From Capsicum annuum (lineage: Eukaryota; Streptophyta; Magnoliopsida; Solanales; Solanaceae): a stretch of 64,000 nt of DNA. The notes under the pieces were generated by a model that saw only the letters and a list, made by a program, of their open reading frames with translations, made no database searches and was not told the DNA's origin. Every line of letters starts with the position of its first letter. Position 1 is the first letter of the stretch. The stretch spans positions 1,426,650 through 1,490,649 of the forward strand of contig NW_025825704.1 in assembly GCF_002878395.1 (NCBI RefSeq), written 5' to 3'. Positions 46,670-57,597 of this stretch are shown here, one piece after another. The translations under genes were made by a program, and so were the position numbers.

Positions 46670-49033
46670 TTTGTTTGTAATCACAGGATTTTGACCGAAT
46701 CTCAAGGATTTGATCAGAAACTTGGCACATGGCTAAGTTTGTTAGTGTTGAAGCATCTTGTGGAAGCCAAAAATAGCCTTCACAATTGTGATAGTTTATC
46801 TATGTTTGTGAAGGTCAAGAATTCTTAACATCCACATTCGCTATGAGAAGGCTATTCTACCAATCCATTTTTGCTTTTTGCGGTCATGGTAGACCCGCTG
46901 CATTTGTGAAGTTCTATCTAGGTCAGGCATCACGTTCATAGAAGGAATCCCACATTCATGACAAAGGAACCCTGGGCTTATGTATTGCTGGTTTGTGTAA
47001 TTTCAGCTTATTTATTACAAGCCCAAATATTATAAAACCCTAGAGAGTGTAGGAAATTGTGAGAGATTGATTATTGGGTATTAGGGGCAAGTTGTATTCA
47101 TCATTTGGGATCATTTTTGCATCTTTGTTTTTTGAAATTTCTATTTAATTTCTAGTTTAATTCTCAAATTTAAATCCCTAGAATATTGTTGGTGCTTATT
47201 TGAGGCTTTTTTGTGCTTGAATTTCATCCAAATTTTGGAATAAATGATCCTTAAACTTAGAGGGATGCGTTGACGACTTTAATTTTGTGATTCCGTAATC
47301 GGGTCCTTTGGGGGATTTTAGTTTTATTTTTGACCCAATTATATGTAATGTGGGCATCGATTTTATCAATTTAATGCTTAAACTAGTATTTTAGTAGCGT
47401 GGAAGCATTTGAGAACTTCTCAAAAGGGAAAAACTCCTGAGTAGAGGACTTGGCGAGGTTTTGGCAGTGTCCAAGTAGGTTTGAATTACTTTTATTTTAT
47501 ACTGAAGTTTATTATGGTATTAGTGAAGGATTATGCTAGCTATGGGTGGGTGCTTATAACCAGCTGTTAATTTAATATTTATTGATTAAGTTAGTCGATT
47601 AAGGGGGTTTTTAGGTAAAATCCAGGCTATTCTTTTTTCTCATTGGTCTTTTTTGATACCTTAGGACTAGTTGGATTTACTTGGTACATTAGATGGAACT
47701 GTAAGTCTGAGTTTAGGTTTTGGCAGATGCTTGCGTTAGTATGGGTTTTTGGGACTAGTCTGGGCCCCACCAACCCTGTTTTAGGTCAAATATGTAGATT
47801 AACTCCTTATAGACTTAGGAGGACTTTATTCATCACCTTATACTAATTTTTGAGCCTTAGCTTGGATAATAAATTTAATGAACTTTGGTTAGCTTTGATA
47901 TTAAGGAAGAATTACGCTTGACTTTTAAAACCTTGACCTTAAACTTAGCAGCTAAAATCTGTATCATCTCTAGATTGGACGGCTCAAATTGGAAAGTCGG
48001 TACTATTTGGATTTAATCGATTGGATTATTACTACGCTTATGTATTTGCTAGTTCTGTCTCCAGTTCAACAATTATGATTCATACGTGGTATATTGTCTA
48101 GTATGTTGCTATTCTCTAGTATCAATTCAAGTCCGACATTTATGATTTATTTAGATACTTATTGGGACTCAGAATTTTGGAAATGATTGATATGTTTTGG
48201 GGTTATAATATGGGAGGAGTTTTAGGTACGTTTTAATCATTGGCTTACTTAAACTTATTATTGTTGATTATTCCATCTTTGTTTAACAATACTCCTTGCT
48301 TGTATCCACAGAGCTTATGAGGAATCATCTAGGTTATTCCTTTATTTTCTGTGCGTTCTAGGTTATGGGGTCCTAGTTAGGTTGTATTTAGACTATTTTT
48401 ACTTTTGAGTTACTTATATTGCACATTTATCATATCCACTAATTTTAGAGTATTGATTCCGTTTATGCCTTTTTTTCTAACTTTAGCTTACATTTTCATA
48501 TTCTATTATACTTATTTTGTAATTTAGACCAGTCGGCCTATGGTTCTTACTGAGTGCCCATTATTTTTTATACTCATACTACACTTCTACAACTTCTTCC
48601 TGATGCAGATCTGGGTATGAGCCACCACTATTGACGTTATCCTTAGGCATGTTGCTACTTCAGAGATAGGTGAGATTTCAGAGCATAGAGTTGGTCCTTT
48701 ATCCTTTTTCTATTTTTGGATAGTCTTTTATATATTTTGAGACTACATGTTATTTGATAATGGCTAGTACTCTATTCTTTTGATTTAATGGTTCTTGTTC
48801 CTGTTTTTCTAGGTCATGGGGATACTCTTTTGTAGTTCTACTCCAACTCCTTTGTTGTTAAATACAGTCATATCTATGTATCATTGCTTAGTACTTTTAT
48901 TGTATGTCTATATTTTGTTTTCTTTTATCTTCCACCATTTAGCCCATTACTTGTCATTTCGGACCATGGTTCAGCTTACATACTGATGGATTAAAGTAGG
49001 TGCCATCATGACTTATGAAATCAAATTGTGACA
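46670..49033 (+). repeat. S3: probable solo gypsy LTR, 5' edge uncertain
   Basis: The right end (GTGCCATCATGACTTATGAAATCAAATTGTGACA) has the form of a plant gypsy LTR end, GACTY...GTGACA. Upstream, CTGGGTATGAGCCACCACTATTGACG and long T-rich prose are LTR-like. No primer site follows, so it is not a 5' LTR, and no matching interior lies upstream. I could not find the five-base flank CTTTT repeated on the left, so the start is a guess. Confidence 0.45.
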
Positions 49034-49139
49034 CTTTTCCAATCGACTTATGAGACCAAGAGGAGAGGGTATATGTTATAGCATTATGTTAGTTGATTAA
49101 TTCATGTTAGTTGATTAATTCACTGTCCAATATTCTTAT

Positions 49140-49553
49140 GGTTGGTGCGATTATATTTCAAATACTACTGATGTATGGGTTGATTTACAAGAAATATTTA
49201 AAATATTGATAGATCAAGAACTTATCATTGGCATCAAGAAATTGTTTCAATTAGTCAAGGTTTACAATAGTTGTATAATACACTAGGTTAAAGGCTTTGT
49301 TGGATTAGTTTAAGTCTATGATACCATCTCTAGCCCGTGGTCCGAAAAGACCTAGAGATTTTGTTTTCTACCTACAAAGGCTAAAACTATATCATTTTTT
49401 AATGGGGCTTAGTAACGCTTACAGCCAGATAAGAAGTCTAGTTCAATTGACTACACCTTTACCTCTAGTGAATTAGGCATATTCCATGACAATAATGAGA
49501 GCCAAAAATATATTCCTTACTTTATAAGTAGTGCAGGGTCTCTTAGAGCAACA
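49140..49553 (+). pseudogene. gag: Copia gag, first part
   Basis: With stops and frame changes, DVWVDLQEIFK, then GLSNAYSQIRSLVQLTTPLPLVN and AYSMTIM (49405-49495) match the copia gag core, typically FLMGLNDSYSQ.R...PLPSVNQAYSMI. The reading breaks in the TSD CCTGG at 49554-49558, where S2 enters. Gag forms the particle shell of the element. Confidence 0.8.
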
Positions 49554-49558
49554 CCTGG

Positions 49559-51852
49559 TGAAATATCCTGGGTTTTGGCCCTTCAAAATTTCCTAAGCTT
49601 TGAGATCACTATCCTTGTAATGACTCATCATACGAGTCATAGGGTGTGGGTACGAGTTAGGTGACCTAACTTATAAGGTGTCCAGTGATTGGTGGTTGGG
49701 TTTCTATTATGGTAACGACTTGATGCTATGGGTCGCTAGGTGCAGTAACGGGTCGGTCAGTTATCAAATCAGAAACTTAGTAACTTGGCTTGGCTCTAAG
49801 TATGAGTGGCTCACTAAGAGCCATGAGGATAGGTTATGAGTCGTTGTGACAAGTCGAATGTTGTCCAGTGTCAATCCTTTTGGATTCAGTCTTGGATATG
49901 ACTGGACTATACAAGTTGTATGGTCTGGTCATATCTAAGACTGAATCCAAAAAGATTGACACTAGAAAACATCAAAGATTCATATAGTGGACAGTGTATG
50001 AGAGTCCAAGTCACTGTCTTAGTGATGACTCCATGATACGAATCATATATTACGGTCATCAGTCATGGGGTCAACTCATAACCACCTACGGTAATTTTAC
50101 AGTTTTAAATTGGGGGCATTCTAGACATTTCCCCTATTTTACTCCCTTTAATACCATGATATGAAACTACTTTTGGGACTTCATTAACCTATTATTCTCA
50201 ATAAAACACCTATTATTCTAAATAAAACACTCTTAAACTCTCTATTCAAGCAAGAGGCTAGAGTTTCTTTAAGAAAATCAATTAGGGGTTTTCTAGAGTG
50301 ATTCTCCCCGTATTCCTTGGTGTCTAAGGCATGTTACTCCTCCCTTATTATTATTATTTTACAAAGAGCATGTGTTTTGATGTATGATTTTTATGATATT
50401 GTTATGATTTTAAATAATGGTTGTGGGTTTTGGATGTTCATGGTTGAACAATGTTTCTTAAGGTTTAATTATGTTTGCTTCGTGCTTTTGATATGATTTT
50501 GACATGTGGGATGCATGGTAATGGTGAATGGATTTAGTTTTACTTTGGATTCCCCAAATCACTTAGTTATGGTTTTGAAACTTACGTGCCCTTAACCCGT
50601 TTGTTAAAATGCCAATGGGAATGATTTTATCACATAGTTTGACTATTCTTGAAATCTTTGCATTACATAAAAGGTAATGGAACCTAAATTGGTCTAGTTG
50701 GTTTTAAATGGTTTGGAAAGGACCTGGTGGCTATGGGTTTGGTTCAATTAGAAATGGTGGAGTCTAATTATGGTTTAATGGTTTTATACCACATGGTTGG
50801 AATAGGCTTGCAAGCTCTAATTTTGGTATAACGATACCTATGGATAATGACTAACTAAAAGACTCCTTAGTAAGTGGTTGAAATGTGTAAATGATTTTAA
50901 TATGGGCGTAAAGGGGGTTATGTTGCAAATTTGTAAAAGGTGGAGGTCCCGGGAGGACCAATACTAGAAACTCATGTTTCCCCATGTAAGGTTTGGTCAT
51001 GGTGACCGTGTGAATGATGGCACACTTATAGTTTGGTAGATGTACTAGTCATCTCAAGTTTTTCTCTGGTTCTTACGGCTAACACATACTGGGGCCCTTT
51101 CAGCTGGGGGAGATAAACCCATATAGCCTGTGGGTAGACATTTAGGATGACATAGCTACATAGTCTAGGTTAAGGTTATACCTATATGCTAAACCTTATT
51201 TCCTACCCCGATGCGGTATATATGTATATATGTATATATGTGATTGCATATGGTTATTTACTTTGATTTTGAATGATGGAATTATCTTATCTTTAACTCT
51301 GAGTACATACTAGCATTCACTCCTCTAATCGTATTTGATCACTATATCCCCATGTGATACAGGAACCGACCATACTATTATTTCTCCTGCTCTATGACTT
51401 AGATTCGAGGACAGGTTTGAGTCAGATTGAAGTGGTCAGCTTTCATACTCCGAAAGACTACATTTCATGCTATGAGCTTCTTTTCATTGTTTTTGTTTCT
51501 TGGATTTTGGTTTTAGATAAGGTTAGGGGCATATACCGAATGGATGTTATTTGATTCTGCTTAGAGGCTTTGTCGAACTACTGTGGGCATTAGCGGTGTT
51601 GGTATTGGTTTAAACCTTGGTATTGGTATTGGCATTGGGGTTTGGCACTAATTGGATATTTGGTTGTGATTGGTTGGTTATGGTTTTAGATTTCATTACT
51701 AGCTTTAAACTATTATTGTTTTATATTGTTATATGTTTAGAATTCATCCGACATAGGTTGTAGAGTGGTTATGGTTGGGTATTGGGGGTGGTATTCGATC
51801 CTGGTTGGAATTGAGATGCCCGACATGACCCGGCCTGGTTCTGGTCTTGTCA
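49559..51852 (+). mobile_element. S2: solo LTR (2,294 bp), same family as A and Z
   Basis: Exact flanking repeats CCTGG (49554-49558 and 51853-51857) bound a sequence starting TGAAATATCCTGGG and ending GGTCTTGTCA, so the 5'-TG...CA-3' ends are intact. The start (TTTTGGCCCTTCAAAATTT, GAGTCATAGGGTG) aligns with the Z LTR read on minus, and the end (GAGATGCCCGACATGACCCGGCCTGG) aligns with the A LTR end. There is no primer site or coding text, so unequal recombination between LTRs removed the interior. Confidence 0.93.
51210..51245. repeat. ATATATGT microsatellite inside S2
   Basis: About three units of TATATATGTA lie inside the LTR. Similar TA/TG tracts occur at the related place in the Z LTR near 58180-58245. 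Confidence 0.7.
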
Positions 51853-51857
51853 CCTGG

Positions 51858-52660
51858 TATATCAGATTTTATGGCTAGTCACTCAAAAAAAGCCCATGGT
51901 TCTCAGGAGGGAAAGAAGTACTAGAATCCAATGCTATATGTGATCATTGTAAGGTTAACAGACACTTTATGAGAGACTGTTACAATAAGGTCATTCCCAA
52001 GTGCAATAAGCAGAAAGGTTCAATTTATAAGGCAAATGACTAAATTAGAGGGGACAAGAACAAAGTTAGAAGAAAAGGTTCAGGATCCTACAATAACTCA
52101 TATACCAATGGTCTCAGTATGATAGTCTAAGAGTGTGACCCCAACTAGGGAGAACATCAATTTAGTCATCATATAGCTCAGAACACTAGTCAACTATGGA
52201 CTCAGAGTCTAATGCACAAGGACACAAAATCTATTCAAACTTAACCCATGACATCCTCTATGTAGATTCAACAACTAGTGCCTAATGATTGTGTAGGTTG
52301 GAGATAGAGTGGTCATATTTTAATGACGCCTCTAAGGTTCTCACAGGAATAATATGATCAAATCTGCAAGATGCTGGAAAATAACCAAAATCTTATACCA
52401 TCAGCCAATGCAGTAAACATATCAAGTAATAGTGGTGCCTTTGTAGTAACTAATAAACAACAAGACTTTATCATTGACATAAGGGCTACTAACCACATGA
52501 CTTCAACTTTGGAACAGCTCAATAAGCATACTATAACTGATTCAGTGGATCCTAGAAAGGTTGTTGTCTCAAATGGTGATTTTTCACAAGAGACATACAC
52601 TGACACTTGTAATATTTCAAACAAAATATGATTTAAAATGTATTTCTTGTTCCACACTTC
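51858..52660 (+). pseudogene. pol: Copia gag end, zinc knuckle and protease
   Basis: The zinc knuckle CDHCKVNRHFMRDC is an intact CX2CX4HX4C at 51939-51980. An open stretch 52371-52631 then carries NAVNISSNSGAFVVTNKQ and the protease site DFIIDIRATNHMTS. Family members have D-S-G-A-T-H/N-H-M, so Ser-Gly are now Ile-Arg and the enzyme would be inactive, while Asp (52476-52478) remains. Stops lie between knuckle and protease. Confidence 0.82.
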
Positions 52661-53560
52661 AAAATACTTGGTTATGTACCTCATAATAATCTCTATACAT
52701 TATTTCCTTGTTAGAGAAGTCAAATTATTGATATAGTGAATAAATTTATTGTGTCCTTGTACTAGACAAATAAGTCCACCATTTCCTATCAACAATTTGC
52801 CTTTGATTTAGTTCATATGGATATTCGTGGACCTTAAATACATTAACAAGTGATGGATATAAATCTTTTTTAACCATAGTTGATAATTTTTCTAGAACAT
52901 GCATTTTCCTTCTTGTTAAAGCTTAAATGTAACATGAGTCTAACATTCAAATATTTTTTAGCTTATGTAAAGAATCAATTCAATACATGTGTAAAAACTA
53001 TAAGAACTGATAATGGTACTGAATTTATCACAACTCAATGTTGTGATTTGTAGAATAGTCTAGGTATTGTCTATTTGGGGTTATTGTGTGAAAGTTCCAG
53101 TATGTCTTATTAATAGAATTCCTTCTACTATCATTAATAATATATCTCCATATGAAGAGCTCTACATAATCAAGCCATCTATTTTACATTTAATAGTAAT
53201 AGGTTTCTTATGTCATGCCAAAATAGTTGATAAATCAAATAAACTTATACTTAGAACTAGACAAGCCATTCGCAGTGGATATTCTGAGACTCAAAAAAGC
53301 TATGTTTAATATGATACGACTAACAATGCATTTTTTGTCAATTGGGATGTCACAGTCAATTGGGATGTCACATATAAGGAAGATATATTTCCCTTAAAGT
53401 CACCTAAAACTATGCCATCATTGTTTCCTATGCCTTCTCTAACAATTGATGTCTTAATTCCACATATAGTACCAAGAAATAGAACAAACACCAATGTGGT
53501 AGTGCAAAGAAAGTCCACTAGAGGGAGACATCAACCTATATAAATAAAAGACTGTGTTGA
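52661..53560 (+). pseudogene. pol: Copia integrase, decayed
   Basis: FAFDLVHMDIRGP (about 52800-52838) holds the first Asp block, and CVKTIRTDNGTEFITTQCC (52990-53045) the second, with the D-N-G-T-E-F motif intact. The well-kept C-terminal half at 53067-53309 reads VPVCLINRIPSTIINNISPYEELYI, LIVIGFLCHAKIVDKSNKL and GYSETQKSYV, the typical copia integrase tail. The region of the catalytic Glu is missing or scrambled between 53050 and 53080. Several stops occur. Confidence 0.85.
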
Positions 53561-54690
53561 TCAATGTTCATGAAGTGCCATATGCACTGTCTAAATGTAT
53601 ATCCTATGACTCTTTAACTCCTAAAATTTTCAAAGTTATTTTTTGCTTCTTTCTCTGACATAGTTGAAACTACTTCATCTACTGAATCAATTAAGGATCC
53701 AAGGTGGGGTAGGATCTACCGGTGGAGATAAGTGCTATCGATAACAATCACACTTGGAAAGTTGTTCTACTACAATAAGGGAAAAGATCACTTGGATACA
53801 AATAGATTGATAAAGTGAAGTACAAAGCAACAAGAGGAATAGAGAAGTTTAAGGCTAGTCTATAGCCAAACTGAGGGAATTTACTATTAAGAAACATTTC
53901 GTCCTATAGTTAATATGAGCATACTAAGAACTATTCTTGCCATTGCTGTATCTAGAAGGTGGCATATCCATCAATAGATATCTATAATATTTTTTTATAA
54001 GATGACTTATATAATGGAATCTACATGGATCTTTCTCAAGGTTTTAAGAGTCAGGGGGAGCGTAAGTAAGTCCGTAAACTCTCAAAATCCCTTTATGGAT
54101 TGTAAATGAGCACCCAATCATAGAATGTCAAACTCAGTAAAGTATGAATTCAAACAGAGTCAGTATGATCACTCTTTGTACTTGAAGAAAACAAAAACTT
54201 GGATAATAGTTATTGTAGTATATATAGATTATATCCTAGTTACATAAGACAACTTGGACTAAATTATCGAGACCAAGATTGCCCTGTATAAAGTCTTCAT
54301 AATAAAAGATCTGGGAGAACTAAAGTACTTTCTGAGAATTGAGTTTGCCAGATCAGAAAAAGACATTGTAATTCACCAAAGGAAGTATGTGTTGGAACTT
54401 ATTCAGGAACAAAGTCTAAGTACAGCAAAGCCAAGTACAATTCCTATGGACACCATCACTAAGTTGACAACCAATGATTATGATGAGCATTATAAAAGTT
54501 CATAGGACACTAAAGATGATCTATTAGCTGATCCACGTATATATCAGAGGATTATTGGTTGGATTTTATATCTCATAGTGACTAGACATGATACATCATA
54601 TAGTGTGCAGACTTTGAGTTTGTTCATGCAACAATCAAAACACTCTCATCTTTATGCAACACTAAAAATTATTAGACATGTAAAGACAAA
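53561..54690 (+). pseudogene. pol: Copia reverse transcriptase, catalytic Asp lost
   Basis: IDNNHTWKVV begins the domain. After many stops, SQYDHSLYLKKTKTWIIVIVVYIDYILVT (54150-54241) holds the active site: the family Y-V-D-D appears as Y-I-D-Y, the second Asp changed at 54230-54232. Then KDLGELKYFLRIEFARSEKDIVIHQRKYVLELIQ (54307-54408) and RIYQRIIGWILYLIVTRHDTSYSVQTLSLFMQQSKHSH follow, clear copia blocks. The first third is the most damaged. Confidence 0.87.
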
Positions 54691-55240
54691 TACAGGTCAA
54701 GAACTACTACTTTAAAGGAACAAAGAAAATATTTTAACTGCATATTGTGATATAGACTAGGCTGCATACAATATCACAAAGAAATCATTCATAGGCTTTG
54801 TAATCAAATTTGGTGGTTCTTGATCTCATGAAAGTTCAAGAAGCAATCTACAATTTTAAGGAGCTCAATAAAAGTTGAGTGCATGCGCCTAGATTTATTG
54901 TGTCTAAACTAACCTAGTTTATCAAAGATTTTGATGTTCATCTTCAACTACTAGTCACAATATTTAGTGATAGCAAATAAGATTTAAAAATGTCATCTAA
55001 TCCTATTTAATCATTAGAGAACTAAGAACATAGAGATAGATTATCATTTTGTAAGGATTTTGCAGGGACTAATTAAGACTGAGTATATCCTAACTAGTAA
55101 TCAACCATAAGATGCACTGACCAAGATTGTAAATAGAGCCCACCATGAATATCTTGTATCCAACCTTGATGTTCATAAATCCTTATCACACCACACTCAA
55201 TGTAATATAACAGTTATAAGACAATGAAACAATAAATATT
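54691..55240 (+). pseudogene. pol: Copia RNase H, decayed
   Basis: TAYCDID and, after a stop, AAYNITKKSFIGFVIKFGGS (54735-54822) correspond to the copia AYCDSDWA...TRRS.TG..I..G signature. The SW..KKQ.T.S.SS.EAEY region is unreadable beyond fragments. Text like NRAHHEYLVSNLDVH near 55135-55180 fits the end of pol. Stops are frequent. Confidence 0.75.
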
Positions 55241-55346
55241 ATTAGTGTTCTAAGTCATCTCATTAACGTATTGTCAGTTAAATAATTTGGAGCCTATAGA
55301 CTAACTAGATGTAGCCTATGTAATCATACTACATAGTTTAAGCAAA

Positions 55347-55378
<32 letters not shown>

Positions 55379-55545
55379 TATATAGTTTAATCATACTACA
55401 TCCTATATATATATATACTATATATATATATATATAGTATATACTATATACTACATACTATATATATACTATATATATATATAAAAAAAGTATATACTAT
55501 ATACTACATAGTTTAATCTAAGTATATATATACTATATATATTTA
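55347..55545. repeat. (TA)n tract with ACTATATAG/ACTACATAG interruptions
   Basis: About 200 bases are almost pure alternating TA, broken by short self-complementary words (ATACTATATA, GTATATAC). It could form hairpins or cruciforms. It lies where the copia 3' LTR would begin. Confidence 0.9.
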
Positions 55546-56085
55546 TCAACGTCTATAGGGGAGTAACTTGTGGTAGGGCCACTGTACACACACTGACAGC
55601 AACTGTAGTTGCCCCCGCACTACTAGTATTTACAACCTGATAAGTAGAACTATTAATATTAAACAACATTAATGTTTGAGAAAACATCCTTATCCTAACT
55701 TTTCGACATGATAAATCTCCATTCTTGTCAGCCTGTAAAATATTCAAAAACTGTTAATATTCATTAGAGGATTCACCATTATTAAATCTTTGATACTTCT
55801 TCCGGTATGCGCAACAAGTATCTTTAATTTTAATTTATATATAATAACATAGTGTAATAACACAAAAATTACATTAATAATTTGAAAAAGCTTTAAACCA
55901 TGATTAAAGAAATTCATAAAAAGCAAAAGTACTCAATTCATTTTACAAGAAGAAATAATGCATATATAAAAGCTATTTTGTGATTCAAATCAATTTAGCC
56001 ATCTTATTTTTCAAAAAGTAAGAGAATTATAATTTATTAAAATATATGATCATCATACTATGTAATTTACTTCCTGTCACGCCCC
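55546..56085. other. AT-rich gap with no gene
   Basis: A 64-codon minus frame (55553-55747) and a 60-codon one (55744-55926) exist, but neither resembles a family I know. No boundary or RNA gene is supported. Confidence 0.5.
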
Positions 56086-57597
56086 ATTTTTCTTGCAAAA
56101 AGCAGAATTTAACGTGACAACTCTTTTTGAGATTTGTTTAAAGAATGAAGAGTCATCTCCTAACAAATTAAGATATGTTAGATTACCATTCTAGGCTAAT
56201 TATGAATCGATTAATTAGTCTACATCATCAAAACTTTGGGTAAGATTTAATTTACCTCGAAAGGAAGGTGTAAGGTACCTTTTGAGGTCGACAAATGTGG
56301 TTTTCGATTGATTTTGTATTTTACGTGGGAATCCTATGTGATAAATAAAGGTCACTTAATTTATAAACTTAAGATTAGCTAAGTGATAAAGTAATGAATA
56401 AACAACACATATTTAATTATTTCTAATCATTACTTATCTAGGCAATGATAAAACAACACAAGAAGCAATGTAAATAGGATAAGCGAGGAGACAGAAATGA
56501 CATAATTTATAAAAAAATATTTATTTATTTTATTCGGATTAACACCCAGATTATTAATCATTATCCGACCCATTACCCAGCAGCCGTGTTATTAACGGGT
56601 GACAATATCTTATGTCACATTGTTGGAATATGCTTGGGTTACCATCATCTCCGAATGTCTACCCACCTCCCACCTAGGCGGGTTGTTATATTTAAAGGTG
56701 CGCTAAAAGAAAGGATAAAACTAGCGTTTTCGAAAATGTCTACCTGTCCCAACATATCATCCAATAGGCGTTGGACTTTTCTACTTTGGATTTGGGTCTA
56801 GACAAATAAACTTAGGCTTCCTAGTTAGACTCAAAGCACGTCAAACACATAGGACAATATTTAGCATATAATAATCTCAAATAGGCCTCTTATTTAATTT
56901 GGTGTTGGTTAAGGCGATTAGCATGTGAAGACAAATAATTATTTGTTTTTTGTATAGTTAAAACCTATAGGCATGATGTCTAGCATTCAAAGACGATTTG
57001 ACAAGTTTAAAGCATTAAAGATGTTAACAAACGTGATGGTCTCATTGACGAATATAAATAAACATTGTCAAAATATCAAGCTGAAAATCTTTACATAATT
57101 TTTATAAAAATGACTTCTGGTTGAAATATCCTGCACATGTTGGGGACTGATTGTCATGTCAACTTAAATGTTCTAAGACTAATCGGAAATGCTGAAAATT
57201 GATACATAGCAAATGTTAATATGCTGAAACTCAATTTAAACTCAATTTCAACATGCCGAAAAGTGACAAAATGCTGAAAATTATTTCTTAATGATGAAAG
57301 TCCAATTAAAGTATTGGAAATTAATATTAATATGCCGGAACATGATTTTATATGCAGGAAATTAATATTGATATGCTGGAAAATGATTTTATATGCTGGA
57401 AATTAATATTACTATGTTGGAAGATGATTTTATATGCTGAAAAATAATTTTATAAGCTGAAAATTAATATTAATATGCTGGAAGATAGAGTTTTATATGT
57501 GGAAATTAATTTTAATATGCTGGAAATTAAGAAAAGACATGTAGTAAAATAAATGCGATTATTGAACATTAATTATACATGTCGTGGGTTAAATTAC
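56086..57597 (+). repeat. Unclassified LTR-like repeat, cut by element Z
   Basis: It begins TGTCACGCCCCATTTTTC and contains GAATGAAGAGTCATCTCC, GGGTAAGATTTAATTT and AAGGTGTAAGGTACC. These resemble the GAGTCGCCACCT...GGGTAAG...AAGGTGTTAGGCACC text that I recall from large plant gypsy (Ogre/Tat-like) LTRs, but this is memory only. No right end is seen, because Z begins at 57598. Confidence 0.4.
57190..57535. repeat. AT-rich minisatellite of ATATGCTGGAAA... units
   Basis: Units of roughly 17-20 bases begin with ATATGCTG(G/A)AA and end alternately ATGATTTT or TTAATATT, so a higher-order unit of about 35-40 bases is visible. At least a dozen copies, degenerating to the left. Confidence 0.85.

Larger units (their letters stand above)
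49100..55330 (+). mobile_element. Ty1/copia element, decayed, gag split by S2
   Basis: The domain order gag, zinc knuckle, protease, integrase, RT, RNase H on the plus strand is that of copia, with integrase before RT. Gag text breaks at 49553 and resumes after 51857. LTRs are not recognised on either side; the TA-rich tract at 55347 may have replaced the 3' one. Stops are dense throughout. Confidence 0.85.

Noticed and set aside
55553..55926. Two minus-strand frames of 64 and 60 codons
   Set aside because: No family resemblance, no start context and AT-rich composition; chance is sufficient.
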